From: Nitrospiraceae bacterium
Lineage (GTDB): Bacteria > Nitrospirota > Thermodesulfovibrionia > UBA6902
DNA length: 32,802 bases
Direction of reading: 5' to 3'
Assembly (NCBI GenBank): GCA_003599275.1
Contig: QZJG01000060.1
Span: 88,854 to 121,655 of the forward strand
In this document: positions 1 through 6,455 of the stretch, one piece after another
How the letters are laid out: each line of letters begins with the position of its first letter
Position numbering within the stretch: position 1 is the stretch's first letter
Notes under the pieces: generated by a model
Databases searched by the model: none
Told to the model about the DNA's origin: nothing
Seen by the model: the letters and a program-made list of their open reading frames with translations, nothing else
Translations under genes and position numbers: made by a program

Positions 1-194
1 CCTGAAATAAGGTAACGGTACTTAAATAATGCAATTTCCTTACCAATTATAACTTCTTGAAATATCAGAAGTCGTATCCGCAAATTGATACGCGCAAGTC
101 GGATTTTCTTACATTGCCGAGGATATTCCTGTAGAATATGTCGGCTTGTCTTACAGACCGCTTTCTTTTTTATATGGGCTATTTTCTCTGAATA

Positions 195-223
195 TTGCGC
201 AGACGTATAATGAAACATATAAT
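195..223 (+). promoter_or_regulatory. Candidate sigma-70 promoter of the acyl-CoA ligase gene
   Basis: TTGCGC (195-200), a 17-bp spacer and a perfect TATAAT (218-223) precede the ligase start at 280, giving a leader of about 50 nt. A second TATAAT lies at 206-211 without a good -35. The rest of 1-243 is AT-rich and holds no convincing gene. Confidence 0.45.
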
Positions 224-279
224 GTAATCAGCCTGAATATTTTTTGACCGGCGATGTAAATGCCTGCGGGGGGGTTATT

Positions 280-1803
280 ATGACGCTTAGCGCCATGTTG
301 TCGGAAAGGGCAGAGAACAGCCCGAAGAGTATCTGCATTAAATTTGAGAAAAGAAAGATTACCTGTTCGGAGCTTGACGCCCATGTCAGCAGGGTCGCCG
401 GAGGATTGAAATCCCTGGGTCTGGGGTCTCAGGAGAGGGTGGCGGTCCTTATGGATAATTGCCCTGAATACATAATTTCCTATTTTGCGGTCCTCAGGGC
501 CGGAGGTATTGTGGTCCCCGTAAATATTTTTCTGACGCCCGATGAAATATCTTTTATACTCCGTGACTGCGGGTGCAAGGTCCTCATCTGCGGCAAGACG
601 TTTTTATCCAGGGCGGAGGTGATTAAAAAAAATGTCCCCTCCCTGCAGGCAGTTCTCTTTGATGAGATACCTGCCGGGAAGGCCGGGCCTGATACGGGAA
701 ACGACGATGACGTGGCGGCGCTGGTATATACTTCCGGCACTACCGGCTTCCCCAAAGGCGCGATGCTTACTCATAAAAACCTCTTATCGAATGCTGAAGC
801 GTGCATGAAGGCCATGGATATCACAAGCAGGGACCGGATACTGCTCTTTCTTCCTTTGTTCCATTCCTTCAGCTTCACCGTCTGTGTTGTCCTTCCCATA
901 TATGCGGGTGCGCGGATAATCCTGCTGGCTTCCGTCAGGCCTTTCTCAAAGGTAGTGAACAGTATTTTCAGGGACAGGATAACTTTTTTTGTTGCCGTCC
1001 CGACCGTCTACAATATTCTCTCAAGGAAGAAGATGCCTTTCCCGGCAAGATATCTCTTCAGGTTTTTTATGAACATCAGGGCTTGCGTGTCCGGCGCGGC
1101 AGCGCTGCCGGAAGAGACGATATATGCGATTGAAAAACGCTTCGGTGTGCCGCTTATCGAGGGTTACGGCCTTACCGAGGCAGCGCCTGTAGTGGCCGTG
1201 AATCCGATGAGAGGAGTGCGGAAGCCCACCTCGGTAGGCCCTCCGGTGCCGGGAGTTGAAGTCGCGGTCATGGGTGAAGACGGCGGGAGATTGCCTGCCG
1301 GAGAAATAGGGGAGCTGATTGTAACGGGGCCCAATATAATGAAGGGATATTTTAACAGACCGGAAGAAACATCGGCAGTGCTGAAGGACGGATGGCTTTA
1401 TACCGGAGATATGGCGAGGACTGATGAAGACGGATATATCTATATAGTCGACAGGAAAAAAGACCTTATCATCATTGACGGGATGAACGTTTATCCGAGG
1501 GAGGTGGAGGATTTTGTGATGAAGCATGCGTCGGTTGAAGAATGCGCCATGGTCGGGGTCCCCGACGGCAGGGGCTCGGAGACGGCAGTGCTTTTCATAA
1601 AAAGAAAAGAGAACGCCGTACTGGAAGAGGGTGAAATAAGAGATTACATGAAGGGGAGCATAGCGCAATTCAAGACGCCCAGGAAGGTAATGTTCATCGA
1701 CGAGTTCCCCAGGACCGCCACCGGAAAAATAAAAAAAACCGAATTGAGGAAGCAAATAATCACTCAAAATAATACTCAAAAAAATTCTCAAAATAATACT
1801 TGA
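280..1803 (+). CDS. AMP-forming acyl-CoA synthetase (long-chain fatty acid-CoA ligase-like)
   Basis: Adenylate-forming enzyme that activates a carboxylic acid to acyl-AMP and then acyl-CoA; cytoplasmic or membrane-associated. 507 aa, normal for short FadD-type ligases. The P-loop-like motif YTSGTTGFPKG lies at about residues 150-160, the A5 motif GYGLTEAAPV at 295-304, YTGDM follows further on, and the C-terminal catalytic lysine is in PRTATGKIKK near residue 484. I chose the ATG at 280 because a G-rich Shine-Dalgarno lies just upstream; a TTG at 244 in the same frame has none. The C-terminal tail (TQNNTQKNSQNNT) is a low-complexity extension encoded by a 12-bp tandem repeat and is not part of the fold. 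Its stop codon lies inside the IscR box of the next operon. Substrate chain length cannot be told from the sequence. Confidence 0.9.
   Translation: MTLSAMLSERAENSPKSICIKFEKRKITCSELDAHVSRVAGGLKSLGLGSQERVAVLMDNCPEYIISYFAVLRAGGIVVPVNIFLTPDEISFILRDCGCKVLICGKTFLSRAEVIKKNVPSLQAVLFDEIPAGKAGPDTGNDDDVAALVYTSGTTGFPKGAMLTHKNLLSNAEACMKAMDITSRDRILLFLPLFHSFSFTVCVVLPIYAGARIILLASVRPFSKVVNSIFRDRITFFVAVPTVYNILSRKKMPFPARYLFRFFMNIRACVSGAAALPEETIYAIEKRFGVPLIEGYGLTEAAPVVAVNPMRGVRKPTSVGPPVPGVEVAVMGEDGGRLPAGEIGELIVTGPNIMKGYFNRPEETSAVLKDGWLYTGDMARTDEDGYIYIVDRKKDLIIIDGMNVYPREVEDFVMKHASVEECAMVGVPDGRGSETAVLFIKRKENAVLEEGEIRDYMKGSIAQFKTPRKVMFIDEFPRTATGKIKKTELRKQIITQNNTQKNSQNNT
1763..1798 (+). repeat. Three imperfect 12-bp tandem repeats at the 3' end of the ligase gene
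   Basis: Units at 1763-1774, 1775-1786 and 1787-1798 read CTCAAAATAATA, CTCAAAAAAATT and CTCAAAATAATA. They encode the TQNN/TQKN/SQNN tail of the ligase, and the last unit runs into the IscR box that begins at 1796. Confidence 0.75.
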
Positions 1804-1820
1804 CAATTTCAGTAAACTAT
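1796..1820 (+). promoter_or_regulatory. Type 1 IscR binding box
   Basis: These 25 bases match the published E. coli type 1 IscR consensus at 23 positions; the mismatches are A at 1805 and A at 1814. The half-sites are ATACTTGAC and AGTAAACTAT. The box starts in the last codons of the ligase gene and covers the -35 of the iscR promoter, the arrangement expected for autorepression by [2Fe-2S]-IscR. The consensus is recalled from E. coli; binding by this regulator is inferred. Confidence 0.8.
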
Positions 1821-1828
1821 TTTAACCT
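1800..1828 (+). promoter_or_regulatory. Promoter of the iscR operon
   Basis: Perfect -35 TTGACA (1800-1805), a 17-bp spacer and a weak -10 TAACCT (1823-1828). The predicted start of transcription falls on or next to the ATG at 1835, and there is no Shine-Dalgarno, so the transcript may be leaderless. Confidence 0.55.
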
Positions 1829-1834
1829 AATTTC

Positions 1835-2260
1835 ATGCTCAGGCTTTCCACAAAGGCGCAGTATGGAGTTAGGGCGATGTTTGAGCTGGCGAAGAACAAT
1901 AAAAAGGGTCCGTTGTCAATAAGGGAAATAGCTGAAAGGCAGGACGTCTCCGTCGCATATCTTGAACAGTTGCTGAATAAGCTGCGCAGGTCCAGTCTGA
2001 TTAAAAGTCAAAAGGGTCCGGGCGGAGGATATGTGATTTCCCAAAGACCTGATGAAATCAGCATCGGCATGATACTGAATGCGCTTGAAGGGCCGATCTC
2101 CATTACGCAGTGCCTTGGGCCTTCAGCAAAAGGATGCAACCGCATTGAAAGCTGTGTAACCAGGTTGCTGTGGAAGTCGCTCGGAGAAAAGATAGAGAGC
2201 TTTCTGGGAACAATCAGTCTTAACGACCTTCTGAAAGAAGAGGCGAAAATAACGAGGTAG
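1835..2260 (+). CDS. iscR: Rrf2-family Fe-S regulator, IscR-like
   Basis: 141-aa transcription factor with the standard Rrf2 start (LRLSTKAQYGVRAM), a winged helix-turn-helix at about 10-66 (IREIAERQDVSVAYLEQLL, then the GPGGGY wing) and three cysteines C93, C101 and C107 that can ligate a [2Fe-2S] cluster. E. coli IscR spaces its cysteines slightly differently and uses His107 as fourth ligand; here the equivalent position is Arg110, so the fourth ligand is uncertain. The gene heads an operon with a TusA-like, a NifS-like and an IscU gene, and an IscR box overlaps its promoter, so autoregulation by cluster status is the likely role. The start is fixed by the conserved N-terminus although no ribosome binding site is visible. 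Confidence 0.9.
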   Translation: MLRLSTKAQYGVRAMFELAKNNKKGPLSIREIAERQDVSVAYLEQLLNKLRRSSLIKSQKGPGGGYVISQRPDEISIGMILNALEGPISITQCLGPSAKGCNRIESCVTRLLWKSLGEKIESFLGTISLNDLLKEEAKITR

Positions 2261-2264
2261 AATT

Positions 2265-2564
2265 TTGGGTCCATCGGAGGCGGCATTAAAATTGGTAGAC
2301 AACACACACCTTAGATTTCTGGATAAGCCGGTAAAGGCTGACGCTACCACCGACATCATCTATATGATGTGCCCGATGCATCTGCTCACTATTGAAGAAA
2401 AAATAAAGGAGATGGAGAGAGGGCAGATTGTGTCTATTCTCACCGACTATGACGGAGCGCTTGAAGACATCCCGCAGTGGTGCAACAAGACCGGGAATGA
2501 ATTTCTGGGCATCTATGAAGACGTCGATCATTACAAATTCTTTATAAAAAAGGTGCAGGCCTGA
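2265..2564 (+). CDS. TusA/SirA-family sulfur-carrier-like protein
   Basis: 99 aa. The core, from CPMH (Cys36) through the acidic helix and ALEDIPQW to the final FIKK strand, follows the TusA/SirA/YedF fold, in which the Cys of CPxP carries a persulfide. Here the second proline is histidine. Only four bases separate it from iscR and two from the NifS-like gene, so it is translated in the same operon. In known systems TusA takes sulfur from IscS; because the neighbouring IscS homologue lacks the PLP lysine, the sulfur source here is probably different (inference). TTG at 2265 follows GAGG; a second TTG at 2292, about 11 nt after GGAGG, is an equally possible start and would give 90 aa. Confidence 0.75.
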   Translation: MGPSEAALKLVDNTHLRFLDKPVKADATTDIIYMMCPMHLLTIEEKIKEMERGQIVSILTDYDGALEDIPQWCNKTGNEFLGIYEDVDHYKFFIKKVQA

Positions 2565-2566
2565 CA

Positions 2567-3763
2567 ATGAAAAAAATTTATCTGGACCATGTGGCGACAA
2601 ACCCTGTGCATCCCGAAGTCCTGGATGCGATGATGCCTTATTTTAAAGAGCATTTCGGCAACCCGTTGAGCATATACGAGCACGGCATGAAGGCGAGAGA
2701 GGCCATTGAAAACGCAAGGAGCAGCACCGCATCGCTTATAAACGCAAAACCGAAGGAAATCATTTTTACTGCAAGCGGCGCCGAGGCCAACAATTTCGCT
2801 ATTAAGGGAATCGCATACGCCAACCAAAACAGGGGCAAACATATAATAATCTCAAAAATAGAACATCACTCTGTTCTGAACACCGCGCGTTTTCTTGAGA
2901 AATCGGGTTTTGCAGTTACCTATCTGCCCATTGATAAAGACGGAGTTGTCAATCCCGCAGACGTTGAAAAGGCGATAACAAAAGAGACCATCCTTATTTC
3001 AATCATCCATGCGAGCCCTGAAATCGGCACCATAGAGCCTGTCGCTGAAATCGGCAGGATCGCAAAACAGAAAGGCGTAATCTTTCATACTGACGCCGTA
3101 GCATCGGTCGGGAATGTCCCTGTTGACGTGCAGTCGCTTAACATAGACCTCATGTCTTTTGCGGCGCACCAGTTTTACGGGCCTAAGGGAGCAGGCGCTT
3201 TGTACGTAAAAGAAGGCGTGCGGATTGTCCCTCTGGTTTACGGCGGTATACAGGAGGGCGGCAGAAGGGCAGGCACTGAAAACGTCCCTGCAATCGCCGG
3301 AATGGGCAAGGCCGCCGAACTTGCAAAACGGGACCTGCAAAAACGCATAGACTATGTAAAACCATTGAGGGACAAACTGATTAATAATGCCTTAAAGATC
3401 GACAAGGTCATGCTTACCGGACATCCTGGAAATCGCCTTCCAAACCACGCGAGCTTTGTAGCGGAATATATAGAAGGGGAAGCCATGCTTCTTCTCCTTT
3501 CCGCCAAAGGGATATTTGCGGCAAGCGGTTCGGCCTGCAGCTCAAAGGCGTTAAAGGCGTCGCCTGTTTTGATTTCCATAGGCGTGCCTACTCATGTCGC
3601 ACAGGGTTCGGTTGTCTTTACGCTTGGAGAAGGGACTACGGAAGATGACATAAATTATTTCAACGAAACATTTCCCCAGATCATTTCGCGCCTGAGAGAG
3701 ATTTCTCCTTATGCAAAAGGATGGGAAGGAACGGAGGACTCATCATGTACAGCCCAAAAGTAA
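2567..3763 (+). CDS. Cysteine desulfurase homologue (NifS/IscS) lacking the PLP lysine
   Basis: 398 aa, full length and collinear with IscS (YLDHVATNP start, EHHSVL, HTDAV, FYGPKGAGALYV, SGSACSS, FTLG). The Schiff-base lysine (E. coli Lys206, in SGHK) is Gln202 here, codon CAG at 3170-3172. Other cofactor or substrate contacts are also changed: Thr76 to Ala72, Asn155 to Pro151, Gln183 to Ala179, Ser203 to Ala199 and Arg356 to Val350. His100, Asp176, His201 and the mobile-loop cysteine Cys324 remain. Desulfurase chemistry through PLP is therefore unlikely. The intact frame, operon position and preserved cysteine argue for a working PLP-free partner of IscU, as known for Archaeoglobus fulgidus IscS, where the lysine is aspartate. 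Expected role: cluster-assembly platform or persulfide/cluster ligand. Family certain, function inferred. Confidence 0.93.
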   Translation: MKKIYLDHVATNPVHPEVLDAMMPYFKEHFGNPLSIYEHGMKAREAIENARSSTASLINAKPKEIIFTASGAEANNFAIKGIAYANQNRGKHIIISKIEHHSVLNTARFLEKSGFAVTYLPIDKDGVVNPADVEKAITKETILISIIHASPEIGTIEPVAEIGRIAKQKGVIFHTDAVASVGNVPVDVQSLNIDLMSFAAHQFYGPKGAGALYVKEGVRIVPLVYGGIQEGGRRAGTENVPAIAGMGKAAELAKRDLQKRIDYVKPLRDKLINNALKIDKVMLTGHPGNRLPNHASFVAEYIEGEAMLLLLSAKGIFAASGSACSSKALKASPVLISIGVPTHVAQGSVVFTLGEGTTEDDINYFNETFPQIISRLREISPYAKGWEGTEDSSCTAQK

Positions 3764-4116
3764 TGGACCACTTCACTAATCCGAGAAATGTAGGAGAGAT
3801 GCCGGACGCCGACGGCATCGGGACCGAGGGCAACCCCGTATGCGGCGATGTGATGAAGATATTCATAAAGGTGAATGATAACAAAGTAGTTGATGCAAAA
3901 TTTCAGACATTCGGCTGCGGCGCGGCGATTGCCGTATCAAGCATGGTTACCGAGATGGTCAAAGGCATGACCCTTGAAGAGGCAATGAAGATAACAAAGG
4001 GCTCGCTCGCAGAGGCCCTTGACGGTCTGCCGCCGCAGAAGATGCATTGCTCGAACCTCGGCGCGGACGCCCTCCACAAGGCAATCGAGGATTACAGGAA
4101 TAAACAGGGGAAGTAA
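3745..4116 (+). CDS. iscU: Fe-S cluster scaffold IscU (NifU N-terminal type)
   Basis: 123-aa scaffold on which [2Fe-2S] clusters are built before transfer to apoproteins. The three cluster cysteines are C33 (PVCGD), C58 (FGCGAA) and C102 (MHCSNL); Asp35, important for cluster release in IscU, is present. The protein ends without the C-terminal Nfu or ferredoxin-like parts of full NifU. The ATG at 3745 is preferred because GGAGG lies 7 nt upstream; an in-frame ATG at 3721 would add eight residues. The gene overlaps the last 19 bases of the NifS-like gene, so translation is coupled and the two proteins probably form a complex. Confidence 0.92.
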   Translation: MYSPKVMDHFTNPRNVGEMPDADGIGTEGNPVCGDVMKIFIKVNDNKVVDAKFQTFGCGAAIAVSSMVTEMVKGMTLEEAMKITKGSLAEALDGLPPQKMHCSNLGADALHKAIEDYRNKQGK

Positions 4117-4120
4117 TCAC

Positions 4121-4153
4121 GGCGTAACAGGGCTTACATCCTGTTTATGCGCC
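4121..4153 (+). terminator. Stem-loop after the iscU operon
   Basis: GGCGTAACAGG pairs imperfectly with CCTGTTTATGCGCC around a short loop just after the iscU stop. There is no T-run, so it may be an RNA-end or processing hairpin rather than a strict intrinsic terminator. Confidence 0.35.
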
Positions 4154-4308
4154 GCAATTAATCTTCATCCGTGTTGACTTCAACGCTCCAAAGCATTCGG
4201 AAAAACCCTTCCAATATCCGCCCGCTTTACTCATAAGTTTTCCGGACCGGTATTCCAAATTCAGCCTTTCTCCACTGAAGCAGCTCCCGGCATCGCAAAT
4301 TTATGCGA

Positions 4309-4314
4309 TATAAT
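4309..4314 (+). promoter_or_regulatory. Possible -10 box of the sulfite oxidase gene
   Basis: A perfect TATAAT lies 60 bp before the ATG at 4374, but no convincing -35 is seen 17 bp upstream. An activator may be needed, or this is a chance match in an AT-rich stretch. Confidence 0.3.
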
Positions 4315-4373
4315 TTAATCAGAGGTTTTTGGGGAAACAATGACAAGAGCGGAAAGCATAACGGGAGGCAAAT

Positions 4374-5441
4374 ATGGACGGAGAATTAAGCAGAAGAGAT
4401 TTTTTCAAGACTGTCGGCATGGGGACCATGGGCATGGGTTTAGGTGTTTCAGCGTTTGACAGTTTTTATCAATACGCGGAGGCGTTGACCGAAGAGGAAA
4501 AACACGAAATGCTGATGAAGGGCGCGGTGAATTTCAAAGGGTTTATGGCAAAGGAGATCACGCCGAACAATGAATTTTATATTACGTCGTATTCATCCGG
4601 CGTGCCTGAAGTCGATCCCGATAAATTCAGGCTGAGGGTAGAGGGGCTTGTTGAAAAGCCCTATTCCCTGTCGATGAAAGAGATAGAGAAAATGAAGGAC
4701 AAGACGGAGTTTGTCACCCTTGAATGCATAGGGAACCCTGTCGGGGGCGATGCCATCTCAAATGCGCTGTGGGAGGGCGTGACTCTCAAAAAAATTATTG
4801 AGAAGGCCGCGCCCAAAACCGGCATTGTAAAGACGGCGTTTTTTGCTGAAGACGGCTACTCAGACAGCATCCCATATTCTTTGTCCCTCTCGGATGACGT
4901 ATTCCTTGCGTTCAGGATGAACGGAGAGCCGCTGCCGGGGGAGCATGGTTTTCCTCTCAGGGCGATTGTGCCCGGCATCTACGGCATGAAGAACGTCAAA
5001 TGGCTTTCGAAGATAGAGCTTGTGGATTACAACTTCAAAGGTTACTGGGAGAAAAAAGGATGGTCGGACGATGCAGTGATTCCCGTCAAGTCGCAGATAC
5101 TCATGCCGATGGACGGCAAGACCATTGAGCAGGGGAAATATGTCATAGGCGGAATCGCCTTTGCCGGCAGACACGGCATAAGCAAAGTCCGGATTTCCCT
5201 CGATGACGGCAAATCCTGGCGCGACGCCGAATTAAAGCCACCGCTTTCAAAATGGTCGTGGACCCTCTGGCGTTATGACTGGGACCCCGCAAAAGAAGGG
5301 GAATACAGGATTACGGTGCGCGCATTCGACAGAAGTGGAAATGTCCAGGAGGCAGGTTCGATTTTCGGAAAAATCTTCAAAACATTCCCCGACGGCGCCA
5401 AAGGTTATCACACGGTCAATGTCAGGGTGGCGAAGAAATGA
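4374..5441 (+). CDS. Tat-exported molybdopterin oxidoreductase, sulfite oxidase family
   Basis: 355 aa. A twin-arginine signal (SRRDFFK, residues 6-12) followed by a glycine/methionine-rich hydrophobic stretch predicts export as a folded molybdoenzyme to the periplasm. The Mo-cofactor domain includes TLECIGNP, with Cys118 the likely molybdenum ligand, and HGFPLRAIVPGIYGMKNVKWL. Residues from about 240 onward form the Mo-co dimerisation domain (DDGKSW, WDPAKEGEYRITVRAFD). No cytochrome domain is fused. Family members oxidise sulfite to sulfate or act on related substrates. A TauE-type exporter gene 13 kb away gives weak support for sulfite handling. GGGAGG precedes the ATG. The last 48 bp of the gene are the left copy of the repeat that bounds the island. 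Confidence 0.88.
   Translation: MDGELSRRDFFKTVGMGTMGMGLGVSAFDSFYQYAEALTEEEKHEMLMKGAVNFKGFMAKEITPNNEFYITSYSSGVPEVDPDKFRLRVEGLVEKPYSLSMKEIEKMKDKTEFVTLECIGNPVGGDAISNALWEGVTLKKIIEKAAPKTGIVKTAFFAEDGYSDSIPYSLSLSDDVFLAFRMNGEPLPGEHGFPLRAIVPGIYGMKNVKWLSKIELVDYNFKGYWEKKGWSDDAVIPVKSQILMPMDGKTIEQGKYVIGGIAFAGRHGISKVRISLDDGKSWRDAELKPPLSKWSWTLWRYDWDPAKEGEYRITVRAFDRSGNVQEAGSIFGKIFKTFPDGAKGYHTVNVRVAKK
5394..5441 (+). repeat. Left 48-bp direct repeat (candidate attL) in the sulfite oxidase 3' end
   Basis: A perfect 48-bp match to 15373-15420, beginning GGCGCCAAAGGTTATC and ending GGTGGCGAAGAAATGA with the gene's stop codon. Identity stops at once on both sides, as expected for a site-specific recombination core or target duplication. 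Confidence 0.9.
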
Positions 5442-5461
5442 AGAGAATTCGTTATCCCGCC

Positions 5462-5863
5462 CTACATAGTCCAATCCACAACTCGCAAGTTGTTTATATG
5501 TTTGAATTCCCTTGTATTACTGGTGACAAGAGTTACGCCAAGACAAAGCGCATGAGCGCCGATCAGCATATCCATTGATCCGACAGGTTTTCCGGCTTTC
5601 TCAAGCGCTGCACGGACCACTCCGTATGATTCAGCCGCTTGTCCATCGAAGTCGGCAATTTCAAGCGGCAGCATGAATTCATCAAGCGCCTCTTTGTTCT
5701 TCTGTATGTGCCGGCTTTTTGCAACGCCATACTGGAGTTCTGCAAGGGTGATAGAAGAGATGCCTATGTCACCTACGGCATGAGATACAAAATGTTTGAG
5801 TACTTTTGGGGGCTTGTTCTTTATTATGTAAATGCAGGTATTTGTATCAAGCATTAACTTCAT
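5462..5863 (-). CDS. vapC: VapC toxin, PIN-domain ribonuclease
   Basis: 133-aa PIN-domain RNase. Acidic Mg-binding residues are visible as Asp6 (LDTNTCIY), Glu42 (LAELQYG) and Asp98 (GSMDMLIGAHAL), followed by TSNTREF near residue 114. VapC toxins cleave tRNA or rRNA when freed from VapB. The ATG shares one base with the antitoxin stop (TAATG at 5865-5861), typical of coupled toxin-antitoxin pairs. It lies directly inside the left island boundary, where such modules often stabilise mobile DNA. It starts ATGAAG on the minus strand; there is no sign of truncation. Confidence 0.9.
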   Translation of the reverse strand: MKLMLDTNTCIYIIKNKPPKVLKHFVSHAVGDIGISSITLAELQYGVAKSRHIQKNKEALDEFMLPLEIADFDGQAAESYGVVRAALEKAGKPVGSMDMLIGAHALCLGVTLVTSNTREFKHINNLRVVDWTM

Positions 5864-6090
5864 TACAGGTCCTCTCTTTTCTGAAGTTTTGGCTGTTTCC
5901 TTTCGGACATGAAGTCATCAGAAAATTTATTGAGACTGTCAAACAGGGACTCCCATGAGCCTTTAGCCGGAATTAAGACGACAACATTTCCTGCCTTCTT
6001 GATAAAAACATGGTCGTCCTCAAATCTGAATTCCTTAGGCAATCGCACAGCCTGACTCTGGCCATTCTGAAAAAGCTTCGCAGTTTTCAC
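5863..6090 (-). CDS. vapB: VapB antitoxin, AbrB/SpoVT-type
   Basis: 75-aa antitoxin starting at GTG, which follows GGAGG at the right distance. Its first 45 residues (KTAKLFQNGQSQAVRLPKEF, then VFIKKAGNVVVLIP) form the swapped-hairpin AbrB-like DNA-binding domain of VapB. The remaining acidic/basic tail, including WESLFDSLNKF, should block VapC. The upstream in-frame extension to 6147 has no ribosome binding site and would run through the operator, so I reject it. A 23-bp inverted repeat just upstream is the probable autoregulatory operator. Confidence 0.88.
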   Translation of the reverse strand: MKTAKLFQNGQSQAVRLPKEFRFEDDHVFIKKAGNVVVLIPAKGSWESLFDSLNKFSDDFMSERKQPKLQKREDL

Positions 6091-6105
6091 AGTACACCTC
6101 CATTT

Positions 6106-6128
6106 AATATATATTGTCAGTATATATT
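6106..6128 (-). promoter_or_regulatory. Inverted-repeat operator of vapBC
   Basis: AATATATA and TATATATT are perfect 8-bp arms separated by 7 bases, lying 15-38 bp upstream of the vapB start. VapB-type proteins bind such palindromes and repress their own operon. A -10-like TATACT overlaps it on the minus strand. Confidence 0.6.
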
Positions 6129-6174
6129 GATGCCCCTTGTTTTGCAACTAAAATTTGTAGCAAGGAGGTATGAA

Positions 6175-6231
6175 ATGACATACTCTTATGCGACGCCATC
6201 AGATGCAAGATCTATAGCCGCTATATCGTGA
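6175..6231 (+). pseudogene. N-terminal remnant of a GNAT-like acetyltransferase
   Basis: After a strong AAGGAGG, an ATG opens an 18-residue frame reading MTYSYATPSDARSIAAIS and then stops. The pattern ATPxDAxxIAAI is typical of the first strand and helix of GNAT acetyltransferases, so this looks like the 5' stump of a lost gene inside the island. The match is short and the call is tentative. Confidence 0.35.
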
Positions 6232-6235
6232 GCCA

Positions 6236-6403
6236 ATGAAAAGGGGGCTTGATCCGGAGGTTCAAATAAGGATGTCCTTCTTTGACCAAAGACTCTGCAA
6301 TCTGGTGCCCGGTGAAAAAAGAAGGGGCTATAAGGATCTTTTCTCTCAGCTTGTTTTTATTAAGTATGTCGGACAGGGCAGTTTGAAGCTGGTTCACGGG
6401 TGA
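6236..6403 (+). CDS. Short unrecognised ORF (55 aa), possibly a gene fragment
   Basis: The frame from ATG 6236 to TGA 6403 encodes 55 residues beginning MKRGLDPEVQIRMSFFDQ. GGAGG does not precede the start at a useful distance, and I recognise no family. It lies in the 365-bp stretch 6091-6455 between vapB and the HNH gene, which otherwise holds only the vapBC operator and the acetyltransferase stump. It may be another remnant left by island rearrangement or a chance frame. Confidence 0.2.
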   Translation: MKRGLDPEVQIRMSFFDQRLCNLVPGEKRRGYKDLFSQLVFIKYVGQGSLKLVHG

Positions 6404-6455
6404 ACATCCCTATCGCAATATTTCACTTGATTTATCCTCCCAAGGTGATATTGAA

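Noticed and set aside
1021-1806. Long minus-strand open frame inside the ligase gene (261 codons)
   Set aside because: It is antisense to a gene with all ligase motifs and shows no domain of its own; the openness follows from codon bias on the other strand.
2567-3763. Treating the NifS-like gene as a decaying pseudogene because key residues are lost
   Set aside because: The frame is intact, the catalytic cysteine and fold motifs are kept, and it overlaps an intact iscU in a regulated operon, which points to a maintained variant.
6091-6147. Longer vapB start giving 94 residues
   Set aside because: The extension runs through the palindromic operator and lacks a ribosome binding site, while GTG at 6090 has GGAGG at the right distance.
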